From the NCBI RefSeq assembly GCF_007997155.1, contig NZ_VORT01000002.1:124001-188000 (forward strand): a DNA stretch of 64,000 nucleotides, given 5' to 3'. Under the pieces are notes generated by a model. The model worked only from the letters and a program-made list of their open reading frames with translations, did no database searches and was not told where the DNA came from. The DNA is from Aequorivita antarctica (GTDB lineage: Bacteria > Bacteroidota > Bacteroidia > Flavobacteriales > Flavobacteriaceae). This document shows, piece after piece, positions 17,209-26,417 of the stretch (its first letter is position 1; each line of letters opens with the position of its first letter). Made by a program: the position numbers and the translations under genes.

Positions 17209-18066
17209 TTACTTTATTGACATAATCTCTTCATTTAAACTACACTCTTCAATAACTTGTGAAACAGTAATTTGAAGAGATTTAGGCAATATATTGTCCT
17301 TCGGGAGAATTGAACTGTATCTAAATTCATTACTATGAAAAACACTTTTAAAGATAGGCATTTTATCGCCCATTTTTGAAGTGATTTCCCTAAAAAGATC
17401 TTCGTGGTGCACCATATCATTACTGGCTAAATGAAAAACACCTAGCAGTGATTGGTTAATGATATAATGGATTTGTTGGCACACTTTACTAATTGTTGTT
17501 GTGGTAATTACCAAATTGGGGAATACCTCAAAAGTAGCTTGATGACGTATGCACTGTCTTAAATGCAAAATTTGTGGTGAGTTGATGCCCAGAACCATCG
17601 GCAATCTTATTACGGCAGTCTGCTGTGGTATTGTTTCCAACAATAATTTTTCTATCGAAATTTTAAATTTTCCCGAAGCTGTTTCCGACAATGTTACATC
17701 GTTTTCATAAGAAGGATGTCTAAATTTTCCATTAAATACTTCAGAAGAAGAGATGTAAAGTACCGAACAAGCTGAATTTATCAATGCATAATTCAGGATT
17801 TGTTGATAGGCTTCATACTGGTTTTTATAATCTCCGTTTATCGCTGAAATTATAATAGTAGGTTGAATTTTATTTAGCAGCAAAAACATAGAATCTTCCT
17901 CCACACAAAAATTATGGAAAACCTGATTTTCTGAAAAAGCGCCTTGCTGTTGACAATAGGTGCAGTGAACTTCAAAGTAGGGCAGAAGCTCTTTGTAGAG
18001 ACCATTGCCAATAAAGCCGCTACCGCCCAAAATTAAAATTCGTTGTTTTTCTACTTTCTTTTTCAT
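17209..18066 (-). CDS. RmlD-like NAD(P)-dependent sugar reductase/epimerase
   Basis: A 285-residue extended SDR. The N-terminal Rossmann motif LILGGSGFIG (about 10-19) binds NAD(P), VLYISSSEVFNGKFRHPSYE holds the catalytic Ser region and the family VF-G segment, and VIRLPMVLGINSP follows as in RmlD (dTDP-4-dehydrorhamnose reductase). The exact YxxxK motif is not clear: the expected place reads ASGKFKISIEKLL, with no Tyr in front of the Lys, so the activity may be changed or lost. It follows glsA after 21 bases. The substrate is unknown. Confidence 0.7.
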   Translation of the reverse strand: MKKKVEKQRILILGGSGFIGNGLYKELLPYFEVHCTYCQQQGAFSENQVFHNFCVEEDSMFLLLNKIQPTIIISAINGDYKNQYEAYQQILNYALINSACSVLYISSSEVFNGKFRHPSYENDVTLSETASGKFKISIEKLLLETIPQQTAVIRLPMVLGINSPQILHLRQCIRHQATFEVFPNLVITTTTISKVCQQIHYIINQSLLGVFHLASNDMVHHEDLFREITSKMGDKMPIFKSVFHSNEFRYSSILPKDNILPKSLQITVSQVIEECSLNEEIMSIK

Positions 18067-18087
18067 TAAAATCCGCTTCGAAATTTC

Positions 18088-19002
18088 TTAAAAAATAGAG
18101 AGTTTCGTTTTTGTAGTGAATTGTTCTAAAGCCTGCATTCCCAAATATGAATTTCCTTTAGGATTTAATGCTGGCGCCCAAGTTGCAATGGTAAAACAAT
18201 GTGGTAATAAAGCTACAATTCCTCCGCCCACGCCACTTTTCCCAGGCAGCCCCACTTCAAATGCAAACTCACCAGCTTCGTCATAAAAACCACAGGTAAG
18301 CATAATCGCGTTGATACGTTTTACTTGGCTGGAAGTTAAATGTTGTACGTTCTTTAAACACTTTCCTTTGTTTGCAAAAACGAAAAAAGCGTTGGTAAGT
18401 TGTCTGCAATCCATCATTATTGAACATTGATGGAAATAGAAGTCTAAAACATCTTCCACATCATTGTGAAGATTTCCATAGGCCTTTAAAAGATTGGCCG
18501 CAGCATAATTGTTGAAACCGGTCAATCTTTCTGACTCGGTTACTTTTTCGCTATATGAAATGGTTTCGTCGTGCGCTAATTCTCTCACGAAATTCAAAAA
18601 ATCTTCTTTCGGATTTTTAAGATGTGAAAGTAAAATATCAGCAACTACAATGGCTCCAGAATTAATCAGGGGGTTTCTTGGAATTCCATCTTCAAGTTCT
18701 AAAAGTGAAAGATGGTTGAAAGGGTGCCCAGAAGGCTCCACATCGACACGTTCCAATAAATCATTTCCCACTAACTGAAATGCTTTAGCAAGCGACAGTA
18801 CTTTTGAAATACTTTGGATGGATAATTTTTCGGAAGCATCACCAACCGAGTAATTTTCGCCAGTAATTAGATGTAAATGTATTCCGAATTTATCTTTGGG
18901 AACATTCGCCAATTCTGGAATATAAGCTGCAACTTTCCCCGTATTTTCAACTTTTTTGAGTGACTCGTGAATTTCTTCTAATATAGCTTGATAATCCAAC
19001 AT
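18088..19002 (-). CDS. glsA: Glutaminase
   Basis: A 304-residue serine-dependent beta-lactamase-fold glutaminase that turns glutamine into glutamate and ammonia. The active-site SxxK is in LSIQSISKVLSLA (about residues 62-74), followed by GIPRNPLINSGAI, ERLTGFNNYAAA and GLPGKSGVGGGI, all family signatures. The ATG shares one base with the TAA of gcvT (TAATG), so translation is probably coupled. Glutaminase and the glycine cleavage T protein both feed one-carbon/nitrogen metabolism. Confidence 0.93.
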   Translation of the reverse strand: MLDYQAILEEIHESLKKVENTGKVAAYIPELANVPKDKFGIHLHLITGENYSVGDASEKLSIQSISKVLSLAKAFQLVGNDLLERVDVEPSGHPFNHLSLLELEDGIPRNPLINSGAIVVADILLSHLKNPKEDFLNFVRELAHDETISYSEKVTESERLTGFNNYAAANLLKAYGNLHNDVEDVLDFYFHQCSIMMDCRQLTNAFFVFANKGKCLKNVQHLTSSQVKRINAIMLTCGFYDEAGEFAFEVGLPGKSGVGGGIVALLPHCFTIATWAPALNPKGNSYLGMQALEQFTTKTKLSIF

Positions 19003-20084
19003 TACCCTTTGTAAAATGGAGTTTTCACAACTGTTGCGGCAACGGGTTTGTTTCTTATTTGAATAAAAATTTCAGTTCCTGGAGCGCTGTTCCCAACAGT
19101 AACATACCCCATCCCAATACCCTTGTTTAATGAAGGTGCCATCGTTCCACTGGTTACAATACCGATATTATTTCCGTCTTTATCAGCAATTTCATAATCG
19201 TGGCGTGGGATGCCGCGTTCGTTCAATTCAAAACCGATTAATTTTCTTTTTACGCCTTCTTCTTTTTGCTTTTTTAAATTTTCAGAGTTCACAAAATCCT
19301 TGGTGAATTTTGTAATCCAGCCCAAACCAGCTTCCAAGGGTGAAGTGGTATCGTTTATATCGTTTCCGTAAAGACAAAAGCCCATTTCAAGTCTAAGTGT
19401 ATCACGCGCGGCAAGGCCAATTGGTTTAATGCCGAAATTTTTACCAGCTTCCATCACTTTTTTCCAAACTTGTTCCACTTCGCTGTTTTTGCAATAAATC
19501 TCGAAACCACCGCTTCCGGTATAGCCAGTTGCGCTTATGATTACGTGTTCAATTCCTGCAAAATCAGCGACTTTAAAATGATAGAATTTTATGGCGCTTA
19601 AATCTTCAGAAGTTATTGATTGCATTGCCTCAATAGCTTTTGGACCCTGAATGGCGAGTAATGAATAATCTTCGGAAAGGTTGCGCATTTCAGCACCCAT
19701 TGTATTGTTTTTTGAAATCCAATCCCAGTCTTTATCAATGTTTGAAGCGTTTACGACCAATAAATACTCTTCGTCTGTCAGTTTATAAACAATTAAATCG
19801 TCCACAATGCCACCAGTTTCATTGGGAAGACAGTTGTACTGTGCCTGTCCGTCAACAATTTTTGAAACATCGTTGCTGCATACTTTTTGAATTAAATCCA
19901 ATGCTTTTGGACCAGTAATCAAAAATTCGCCCATATGCGAAACGTCAAAAACGCCAACTGCTTTGCGGACGGTTTCGTGTTCTGCGTTTACGCCTTCGTA
20001 TGAAACGGGCATATTATAACCTGCAAATGGCACCATTTTGGCACCCAATTGTTCGTGTATATGTGAAAGTGCTGTATTTTTCAT
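19002..20084 (-). CDS. gcvT: Glycine cleavage system T protein (aminomethyltransferase)
   Basis: GcvT transfers the methylene of glycine from the H protein to tetrahydrofolate and releases ammonia. The 360-residue protein contains the family start [30 protein letters not shown] (conserved Asp for catalysis), [13 protein letters not shown] and [19 protein letters not shown]. Length is normal. It is the first gene of a minus-strand run with glsA, and a clean TAnnTTTG promoter element lies 17 bases upstream of its start. The other glycine cleavage genes are not in the window. Confidence 0.95.
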   Translation of the reverse strand: MKNTALSHIHEQLGAKMVPFAGYNMPVSYEGVNAEHETVRKAVGVFDVSHMGEFLITGPKALDLIQKVCSNDVSKIVDGQAQYNCLPNETGGIVDDLIVYKLTDEEYLLVVNASNIDKDWDWISKNNTMGAEMRNLSEDYSLLAIQGPKAIEAMQSITSEDLSAIKFYHFKVADFAGIEHVIISATGYTGSGGFEIYCKNSEVEQVWKKVMEAGKNFGIKPIGLAARDTLRLEMGFCLYGNDINDTTSPLEAGLGWITKFTKDFVNSENLKKQKEEGVKRKLIGFELNERGIPRHDYEIADKDGNNIGIVTSGTMAPSLNKGIGMGYVTVGNSAPGTEIFIQIRNKPVAATVVKTPFYKG

Positions 20085-20100
20085 ATAAAAAAGATTTTCG

Positions 20101-20108
20101 CAAATGTA
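20101..20108 (-). promoter_or_regulatory. Promoter -7 element of gcvT
   Basis: On the minus strand these bases read TACATTTG, a perfect TAnnTTTG. The predicted transcription start lies about 10 bases before the gcvT ATG (20084). The aldehyde dehydrogenase gene starts divergently 120 bases away. Confidence 0.55.
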
Positions 20109-20227
20109 TTACAATAGGTAGAAGTTACCGATTGTTTCGAGGGTTTATTTTCAACAATTTTCGCGTTAAAATCATCTTAATCGGCTGCTATATTCCCAAT
20201 GTTTTCAATACTTTTAAAATAAAAACC

Positions 20228-21589
20228 ATGGCCACAACCACTTCACTAAATCCTTATACGGGAGAAGCCTTAGATTCCTATAAAAATCACATAAAAAAAG
20301 AAGTTTCAGAAATAATTGACAAAGCTGATAATCGTTTTTACAGTTGGCGCGAAACTTCGTTTTCAGAACGGAAAAAATTAATGTTGGCTGCCGCTTCGGA
20401 ATTAAAAAAGAATAAAAAGGAATATGCTGAAATGATGACGCTTGAAATGGGCAAACCAATTTCACAAGCAATCGCCGAAGTAGAAAAGTGTGCTTGGGTG
20501 TGTGAATATTACGCCGAAAATGCCGAAAAACAACTTCAAAACGAAGTGATTAAAACGGACGCCCATAAAAGTTATGTGAGTTACGAGCCTTTGGGAGTTG
20601 TTTTGGCGGTAATGCCTTGGAACTATCCATTTTGGCAAGTTTTCCGTTTTGCAGTTCCAGCGCTTATGGCCGGAAATATTGGTGTTTTGAAACATGCATC
20701 CAATGTCTTTGGAAGTGCTTTAAATATTGAAAAAGTTTTCAAAAGAGCAGGTTTTCCAGATAATTGTTTTACCACTTTATTGATTGGTAGTGATGCTGTA
20801 GAAGATGTAATTGAAAATGAAAAGATAAAAGCTGTAACCCTTACTGGAAGCGGACCAGCAGGTTCTTCTGTTGCTTCCATTGCTGGGAAAAATATTAAAA
20901 AAACTGTTTTGGAATTGGGAGGAAGCAATGCTTTGGTTGTTTTGAAAGATTGCGATATGGATAAAACCATCGCAACCTGTGTTCAAGCCCGCTTTCAAAA
21001 TACCGGACAAAGTTGCATTGCGGGAAAACGGTTGATTATCGACGAATACATTTCGGAAGAATTTGTGGAAAAGATGCTTGTAAAAGTTCGTGAACTTAAA
21101 AGTGGCGACCCCATGGACCAAGAAACTTATATAGGTACTATGGCGCGCGAAGACTTAGCTAAAGACATAGAAAAGCAAGTGAATACTTCGGTGAAAGCTG
21201 GAGCAAAACTGGCAATAGGAGGTAAGCGACAAGGTGCCTATTTTGAACCGACAATATTAACGAATGTGACAAAAAACATGGCTGTTTTTAGTGAAGAAAC
21301 TTTTGGTCCAGCACTGTCTATTACAACTTTTAAAACTGTGGAAGAAGCAATTGAACTTTCAAACAGTTCAAAATTTGGATTGGGCGTTTCGCTCTTCACA
21401 AAAAATATTGAAGAAGCTGAAAAACTGGCGCTTCAGTTTGATGAAGGCGCGGTTTTTATAAATGAATTAGTGAAAAGCGATCCACGATTACCTTTCGGCG
21501 GAATTAAGCAAAGTGGTTACGGACGTGAGCTAAGTGAGCACGGCATCCGCGAATTTGTTAATCGTAAAACTATTTTTCTTAATAAGTAG
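20228..21589 (+). CDS. Succinate-semialdehyde dehydrogenase-like aldehyde dehydrogenase
   Basis: A 453-residue NAD(P)-dependent aldehyde dehydrogenase, close in pattern to short GabD/SSADH enzymes. Catalytic residues are E229 in VLELGGSNAL and C263 in GQSCIAGKR; AVMPWNYPFWQVFR, LTGSGPAGSS and FGGIKQSGYGREL are further family motifs. I start at the ATG of MATTTSLNPYTGE, because that matches family N-termini; the frame stays open upstream for 76 codons but crosses the divergent promoter region. Substrate preference for succinate semialdehyde is inferred only. The gene stands alone, divergent from gcvT. Confidence 0.9.
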   Translation: MATTTSLNPYTGEALDSYKNHIKKEVSEIIDKADNRFYSWRETSFSERKKLMLAAASELKKNKKEYAEMMTLEMGKPISQAIAEVEKCAWVCEYYAENAEKQLQNEVIKTDAHKSYVSYEPLGVVLAVMPWNYPFWQVFRFAVPALMAGNIGVLKHASNVFGSALNIEKVFKRAGFPDNCFTTLLIGSDAVEDVIENEKIKAVTLTGSGPAGSSVASIAGKNIKKTVLELGGSNALVVLKDCDMDKTIATCVQARFQNTGQSCIAGKRLIIDEYISEEFVEKMLVKVRELKSGDPMDQETYIGTMAREDLAKDIEKQVNTSVKAGAKLAIGGKRQGAYFEPTILTNVTKNMAVFSEETFGPALSITTFKTVEEAIELSNSSKFGLGVSLFTKNIEEAEKLALQFDEGAVFINELVKSDPRLPFGGIKQSGYGRELSEHGIREFVNRKTIFLNK

Positions 21590-21610
21590 AAAACAAACTT
21601 CTTTTTGCCC

Positions 21611-21630
21611 GTTCGAGCGCAGTCGAGAAC
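21611..21630 (+). repeat. REP-like element, copy 1
   Basis: GTTCGAGCGCAGTCGAGAAC, a short partly palindromic element with core CGAGCGCAGTCGA. The same core occurs inverted 22 bases downstream (21653-21672) and again between the two pirin genes (50978-50997), always outside genes. Confidence 0.55.
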
Positions 21631-21652
21631 TTTTAACCCTTGAATATTATTA

Positions 21653-21672
21653 GGTTTCGACTGCGCTAAACC
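21653..21672 (-). repeat. REP-like element, copy 2
   Basis: GGTTTCGACTGCGCTAAACC, the inverted partner of copy 1. The pair could fold into a large stem between the convergent aldehyde dehydrogenase and BNR-repeat genes and may serve there as terminator or mRNA end. Confidence 0.55.
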
Positions 21673-21677
21673 AAACA

Positions 21678-24600
21678 TTATCCTCTCTTCAAAAACGCTT
21701 CTTTGCTTTGTATTTCGGGTTTTTCGATGTTGTTTTTTTCCAAAAAAGAATTGAATTTTTTTCCTTCCTTATTCATTATGGTTTCATAGCGCTTCTTAGC
21801 TTTTGAAAAATCCTCAGAAATCAATTCAAAATTAGCTTTCGAAGCTCCCGAAACCTTATTAAAGTTAGACGCTACATTGCTGTAGAGGTCTCCCATCTTT
21901 TCGCGTAATTCAGGTTCAGCGGAAGCAACGTAATTATCGCCAGTTGTAATCACCAAATCTTTTCTGAGGTTTTCCAGGGCATTGTAAAGTTTCTGGGAAT
22001 CTTTCTTCCCCTTAGGATAATTTTCTATAATCTCAGTAGCTTTGGTTTGAGTTTCGTTGATCTCATAAACCATATAAGCTAAATCTTCAACCATATCATA
22101 AAGTTTTCTGGTAAGTGCTTCCTGCTCGTTTCGCTGCTCTAAAGTGGTTACCGATTTCTCATCATATTTTATTTCAATATCGTGGCTGTAGGTTTCATTG
22201 CCTTTTGTAAGTACAACCTTGTATTTTCCCGCTGGAACTCTTAGCGCTGTAAAACCACTAAAAGCAAGCGTCTTTGCTTGTGCCATTTTTGGAGCTGTAG
22301 TCATGAAATTCCAACTTATAATATTTATCCCTTTCGATTTTCCAGGGGTGAGGGTCGTTATTTTGTTTCCCTGAATATCTTGGATTTCAATTTCCATTTT
22401 CCCGAAAGTGTGGCGCTTTTTGAGGTAATAAACAATTTGAGCAGCTGTGTTTTTATTTTCACCTACAAATTGAGTTTCGGCTCCAAAACTTCCGCTAAAA
22501 TCACTATCTTCAGTCATTGTGAAAGGTTTTGTTTCGAAAAAATGAACATCTTTATTCATAATTTCCGGCGTAAGTTGACGTAACGGACTTATATCATCAA
22601 TAATAATCACACCACGACCGTGTGTGCCCATCACCAAATCATTAGTGCGTTTTTGAAGATCTATAAAATGAACCGCTACAGGAGGCATGTTATTTGTGAA
22701 TTCGGACCAGTTTTTTCCACCATCTATTGTCACATACAGACCCAATTCAGTTCCAAGGAAAAGTAAATCTTCATTTACATAATCTTCTTGAACATTTCTA
22801 ACGAAAGCTTTTGAATCAATATCTTCTGAAATGATAGTTTTCCATGTCTTGCCGTAATCACTTGTTTTCAGGGCATAAGGTTTCATATCACCAGTAGTGT
22901 GACCTTCAAAAACTGCATAAGCTGTACCCTTTCCGTGAACGCTGGCTTCAATATGATATACCCAAGTATTTTTTGGAATACCAACAAGATTTTCGGTAAG
23001 ATTTGTCCACGTTTTTCCACCATCGGTTGTAAGCTGAACATTTCCGTCATCGGTTCCCACCCAAATTATATTTTGGTCAAGCGAAGATTCTGCAATTGTG
23101 AAAATAGTTGTATGTTTTTCTGCTCCGCTATTATCTACCGAAAGTCCGCCTGAATTGGCTTGATCTTGTTTCGATTTATCGTTTGTGGTTAAATCTGGTG
23201 AAATAATTGTCCAGCTATCTCCCATATCGTCCGAGCGATGCAGAAATTGACTTCCCATGTAAAATCTATCAGGGACGAAATTGCTTACTGCCATAGGTGC
23301 ATTCCAATTGAAACGCAATTCAGGGTCGCCTTTTTTTGGTTGTGGCTGGACGGTTGTGGTTCTGTTTCTATCCACGTCATAGCGCCAGACATTGGCTGCG
23401 CCTTGCATTTCGGAATATATTATATTTTTTGTAGGATGCCTCAAAACTCTAAACCCATCGCCGTAGCCAACGCTATTCCAGTCGCGAGCGGTAACTCCAC
23501 CGGGAGCGGAGGAAGGGCCGTACCAACAGCCGTTGTCCTGTAAACCGCCGTAAACATTGTAAGGCTCAGCATTGTCAACACTTATGTGATAAAATTGTGA
23601 AAGCGGGAGGTTTTCAACAATTTCAAAAGTGGAGCCTCCATTCCAAGAACGGTAAACGCCACCATCAGTTCCTGAATAAATGATATCACTATTATTTATA
23701 TCGAGAACTACATCGTGAATGTCGCTGTGCATATTCCCAAGATTTTTGAATGTTTTCCCGCCATCGCGGCTTATGGAGCCTGTTAAACCACCTTTCAGCA
23801 CAATGTCAGGATTTTTTGGATCAACCGTAATTCGTGAAAAGTAAAAAGGACGTACGGTAAGGCCAAAGTCATTGTTTAAATGTTCCCAAGAATTCCCGCT
23901 GTCATTCGATCTCCAAAGACCGTTTGTGCTTTTTTCTCCAGTTTCAATTACCGCATAAATAATTTTACTGTCGCTTGGTGCCATTGCAATCCCTATTCTT
24001 CCCAACTTTCCTAAGGGAAGATTATTAATTAATTTGTTCCAAGTTTTTCCGCTGTCGGTAGATTTGTAGATGGCGCTGTTTTCTCCACCAGAATTAAAAC
24101 CCCAAGCGGTTCTTCGGAATTGCCACATGGAGGCAAACAAAACATTTGGATTTTTTGGATCCATTAAGACATCTGAAACACCTGTAGACGGTCCAATGTA
24201 TAGAATTTTGTTCCAAGTTTTCCCACCATCTGTGGTTTTATAAACACCGCGATCTTCACTATCGCTCCAAAGCGCACCCAAAACACCAACAAAAACTTCA
24301 TCAGTATTATTTGGATTGATAACTATAGAAGCAATCCTTTCGGAATTTTCAAAACCTGGAATCTCTTTCCAATTGTTTCCGCCGTCGGTAGATTTATAGA
24401 GACCGTTTCCCACCGAAACAGAGTTTCTAGTCCAAGTTTCACCTGTGCCTACCCAGATTACTTCGTCGGGGTTTTTTGGATCTAGTTTTACAACACCAAT
24501 GGACTGAGCATGTTTATCAAAAATAGGAGCGAAGGTTGCCCCGCCATCGCCAGACTTCCATACGCCACCGCCAGCTGCACCCACATAAAGGATACGTGCG

Positions 24601-24770
24601 TTCGTGGGATGATTTTCAATATCGTTAATACGTCCGCTCATAAGCGCTGGGCCTATATGCCGTGCTTTCATATTGCCGAAGAGCTCTTTTCCTTTTAAGG
24701 AGTTTTCCTGGGCTTGTAAAAATGTGAGAGAAGATAAAGCGGTGAGAAATGTAAAGAAGAACGTTTTCAT
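21678..24770 (-). CDS. Large exported BNR/sortilin-like beta-propeller protein
   Basis: The 1030-residue product has a signal peptide (1-20, ends LQAQ) and then many Asp-box/BNR motifs such as VWKSGDGGATF, LYKSTDGGNNW, VYKTTDGGKTW, IYKSTDSGKTW and LWRSNDSGNSW, the pattern SxDxGxTW of sortilin/VPS10-type ten-bladed propellers. A beta-sandwich-like part (KYKVVLTKGNETYSHDIEIKYD, near 850) and a helical C-terminal region follow. There is no type IX sorting tail, so it is probably periplasmic. Related proteins are often labelled glycosyl hydrolase, but I see no catalytic residues to support that. Its function is unknown. Confidence 0.8.
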   Translation of the reverse strand: MKTFFFTFLTALSSLTFLQAQENSLKGKELFGNMKARHIGPALMSGRINDIENHPTNARILYVGAAGGGVWKSGDGGATFAPIFDKHAQSIGVVKLDPKNPDEVIWVGTGETWTRNSVSVGNGLYKSTDGGNNWKEIPGFENSERIASIVINPNNTDEVFVGVLGALWSDSEDRGVYKTTDGGKTWNKILYIGPSTGVSDVLMDPKNPNVLFASMWQFRRTAWGFNSGGENSAIYKSTDSGKTWNKLINNLPLGKLGRIGIAMAPSDSKIIYAVIETGEKSTNGLWRSNDSGNSWEHLNNDFGLTVRPFYFSRITVDPKNPDIVLKGGLTGSISRDGGKTFKNLGNMHSDIHDVVLDINNSDIIYSGTDGGVYRSWNGGSTFEIVENLPLSQFYHISVDNAEPYNVYGGLQDNGCWYGPSSAPGGVTARDWNSVGYGDGFRVLRHPTKNIIYSEMQGAANVWRYDVDRNRTTTVQPQPKKGDPELRFNWNAPMAVSNFVPDRFYMGSQFLHRSDDMGDSWTIISPDLTTNDKSKQDQANSGGLSVDNSGAEKHTTIFTIAESSLDQNIIWVGTDDGNVQLTTDGGKTWTNLTENLVGIPKNTWVYHIEASVHGKGTAYAVFEGHTTGDMKPYALKTSDYGKTWKTIISEDIDSKAFVRNVQEDYVNEDLLFLGTELGLYVTIDGGKNWSEFTNNMPPVAVHFIDLQKRTNDLVMGTHGRGVIIIDDISPLRQLTPEIMNKDVHFFETKPFTMTEDSDFSGSFGAETQFVGENKNTAAQIVYYLKKRHTFGKMEIEIQDIQGNKITTLTPGKSKGINIISWNFMTTAPKMAQAKTLAFSGFTALRVPAGKYKVVLTKGNETYSHDIEIKYDEKSVTTLEQRNEQEALTRKLYDMVEDLAYMVYEINETQTKATEIIENYPKGKKDSQKLYNALENLRKDLVITTGDNYVASAEPELREKMGDLYSNVASNFNKVSGASKANFELISEDFSKAKKRYETIMNKEGKKFNSFLEKNNIEKPEIQSKEAFLKRG

Positions 24771-24819
24771 TATGGTTAGCTTTTGGTTATTCTAAAAAAA
24801 ATAAAGGAAAATGTAATGA

Positions 24820-24847
24820 AAAAAAAATCCCCGAACGAGCAGGGATT
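24820..24847 (-). terminator. Terminator of the LolA-like gene
   Basis: On the minus strand AATCCC (24847-24842) pairs with GGGATT (24831-24826) and is followed by a run of T residues. It begins 17 bases past the stop of the gene ending at 24865. Confidence 0.6.
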
Positions 24848-24864
24848 ATTTTGAACGATAATTG

Positions 24865-25641
24865 TTATTCTTTTATAACAGGATTAGTTTCTGTAACGGG
24901 AAAAGCAAATATAGCGTCATCTACTTCAGGGTTCAAGATAATATTTGTGATTGTAATTGCTTGCCCGCCAGGTTGTCCTTTTGCGCCCTCTAATATTGAA
25001 AAAGGGAAATAAAGTCCACTCACTTCTTGATAATCGCTTAATTTTGTTTGGCTTACCATGCCTGCTGCTGGCCCAGATTTAACTTCTTGCTCAACAACAA
25101 TTGGCACAAAGTTTTCGGTATCAAAATAATGAAAGGAAATATCTTGTTCTTCTTTTCCATCAACCATTACAGGTTCTTTAACCAATTTTATTTTATAGGT
25201 TTCAGTTCCCTCAATAGTTTCTTTTCCTATAAGCTCCACAGTATATCCATTTTGTTTATAGTCAATAAAAGGACTTAGAAAATCATTTATTTCATTTTTA
25301 TAATTTCCAGTTGCTTCTGCATCACTCTTTTCTTCTTGCATAGTCATTTGGTTTGTACTCCAAAGTGTTTCTCCATCAAAGACATTTTGATAGAAATTTT
25401 GTCCTTGAAAACTCGCTTTAGCCATAGATTTTCCATCTTTAGTTTGAATCATTTCAACAGGAAGTTCCATTCCCTGAAAGTTGACTTTTCCTTCAAATTG
25501 TATCCCTTTAATTGCTTTCCAGTTTTCAATACCTCCAGTATTTTCAAAATAATTATTTAATATTTCATCAGCTGTCTGAGCTGATACTGGCGCGATGGCA
25601 GTTAATAAAAATGCGATGGTAAGTGTTTTCAAAATTTTCAT
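24865..25641 (-). CDS. Exported LolA/outer-membrane-lipoprotein-sorting-like protein
   Basis: A 258-residue protein with a signal peptide (1-21, ends VSAQ). The start of the mature part, TADEILNNYFENTGGIENWKAIKGIQFEGKVNFQGMELP, and later EGTETYKIKLVKEPVMVDGKEEQDISFHYFDTENF are typical of periplasmic proteins with the LolA-like half-barrel fold, which binds lipidic groups. It is longer than LolA itself, and no lolA neighbour is present, so a lipoprotein-carrier role is only a possibility. It shares strand and a 94-base gap with the BNR gene, but a terminator separates them. Confidence 0.65.
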   Translation of the reverse strand: MKILKTLTIAFLLTAIAPVSAQTADEILNNYFENTGGIENWKAIKGIQFEGKVNFQGMELPVEMIQTKDGKSMAKASFQGQNFYQNVFDGETLWSTNQMTMQEEKSDAEATGNYKNEINDFLSPFIDYKQNGYTVELIGKETIEGTETYKIKLVKEPVMVDGKEEQDISFHYFDTENFVPIVVEQEVKSGPAAGMVSQTKLSDYQEVSGLYFPFSILEGAKGQPGGQAITITNIILNPEVDDAIFAFPVTETNPVIKE

Positions 25642-25773
25642 AAATAAATTTTTAAGTTTTAGTAAATATATGACTAACAGAAAAACAATGTGTTACAAGG
25701 TTCAGTGTAAATATAAAAAATGTTTTATTTAAAAACTCTGAAAACCTTATATTGCAAAATAAAACTATACATT

Positions 25774-26412
25774 ATGAAAAGCGCTTTATTTATTATTACT
25801 TTATGTATATCTTTTTCTTTTTATTCGCAAAACGAAGTTGGGATTATCTTAAAAAATTCAGGAGATAAAATTACAATTTACGATGGCTCAAACTCCAACA
25901 ATAAAAAGTCTATTGGAGGAATGGCTGCTGGTACATTTGGCCCAATAGCTTTTAATGAAAAATTATTGTATTACTTTGATTTTGATGGAAAAATTCAAAA
26001 TATAGAGAATACAGAATATTCTGAAGTTAAACTTGGAAACGGAGAAGTTTTATTTATGACACTCCCTCATAGCAAGGATGGAGGCGGACTTCGGGTGCAT
26101 AGAATTATTGCAAAAAGTGATAAATATATTTTGGGAGATTATATAGGGCAAGACGTACATTTTTTCTACATTTTTGATACTGATAAAAATCTTGTGGAAC
26201 GAAGAATTCCACATTCTGTTACAAAAAAAGTATCAGAAAAAGCAATGGAAAAAGTAAAAGAATATTTTGGAGACTGCACCGATTTGATGGAAGAGCTGGA
26301 AGTAAATTTTTCTCACCCAGAAAAGAGAGGAATGATGAAAACATATTTTCTTTTATTTCATGTAGAAGATGGAAGAATGGTAAACCTTTTGTCAAACATT
26401 GAATGTAATTAA
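25774..26412 (+). CDS. Secreted protein of unknown function
   Basis: I start at the ATG of MKSALFIITLCISFSFYSQ, which gives a clean signal peptide and 212 residues; the frame is open 18 codons further upstream, but that stretch lacks signal-peptide features. The mature protein is soluble with a mix of beta and helix; EKAMEKVKEYFGDCTDLMEELE near the C-terminus forms a helix with one Cys, and a second Cys precedes the end (NIEC). No family is recognised. The DUF72 gene starts six bases after the stop, so the two may be co-transcribed. Confidence 0.65.
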   Translation: MKSALFIITLCISFSFYSQNEVGIILKNSGDKITIYDGSNSNNKKSIGGMAAGTFGPIAFNEKLLYYFDFDGKIQNIENTEYSEVKLGNGEVLFMTLPHSKDGGGLRVHRIIAKSDKYILGDYIGQDVHFFYIFDTDKNLVERRIPHSVTKKVSEKAMEKVKEYFGDCTDLMEELEVNFSHPEKRGMMKTYFLLFHVEDGRMVNLLSNIECN

Positions 26413-26417
26413 AAAGT

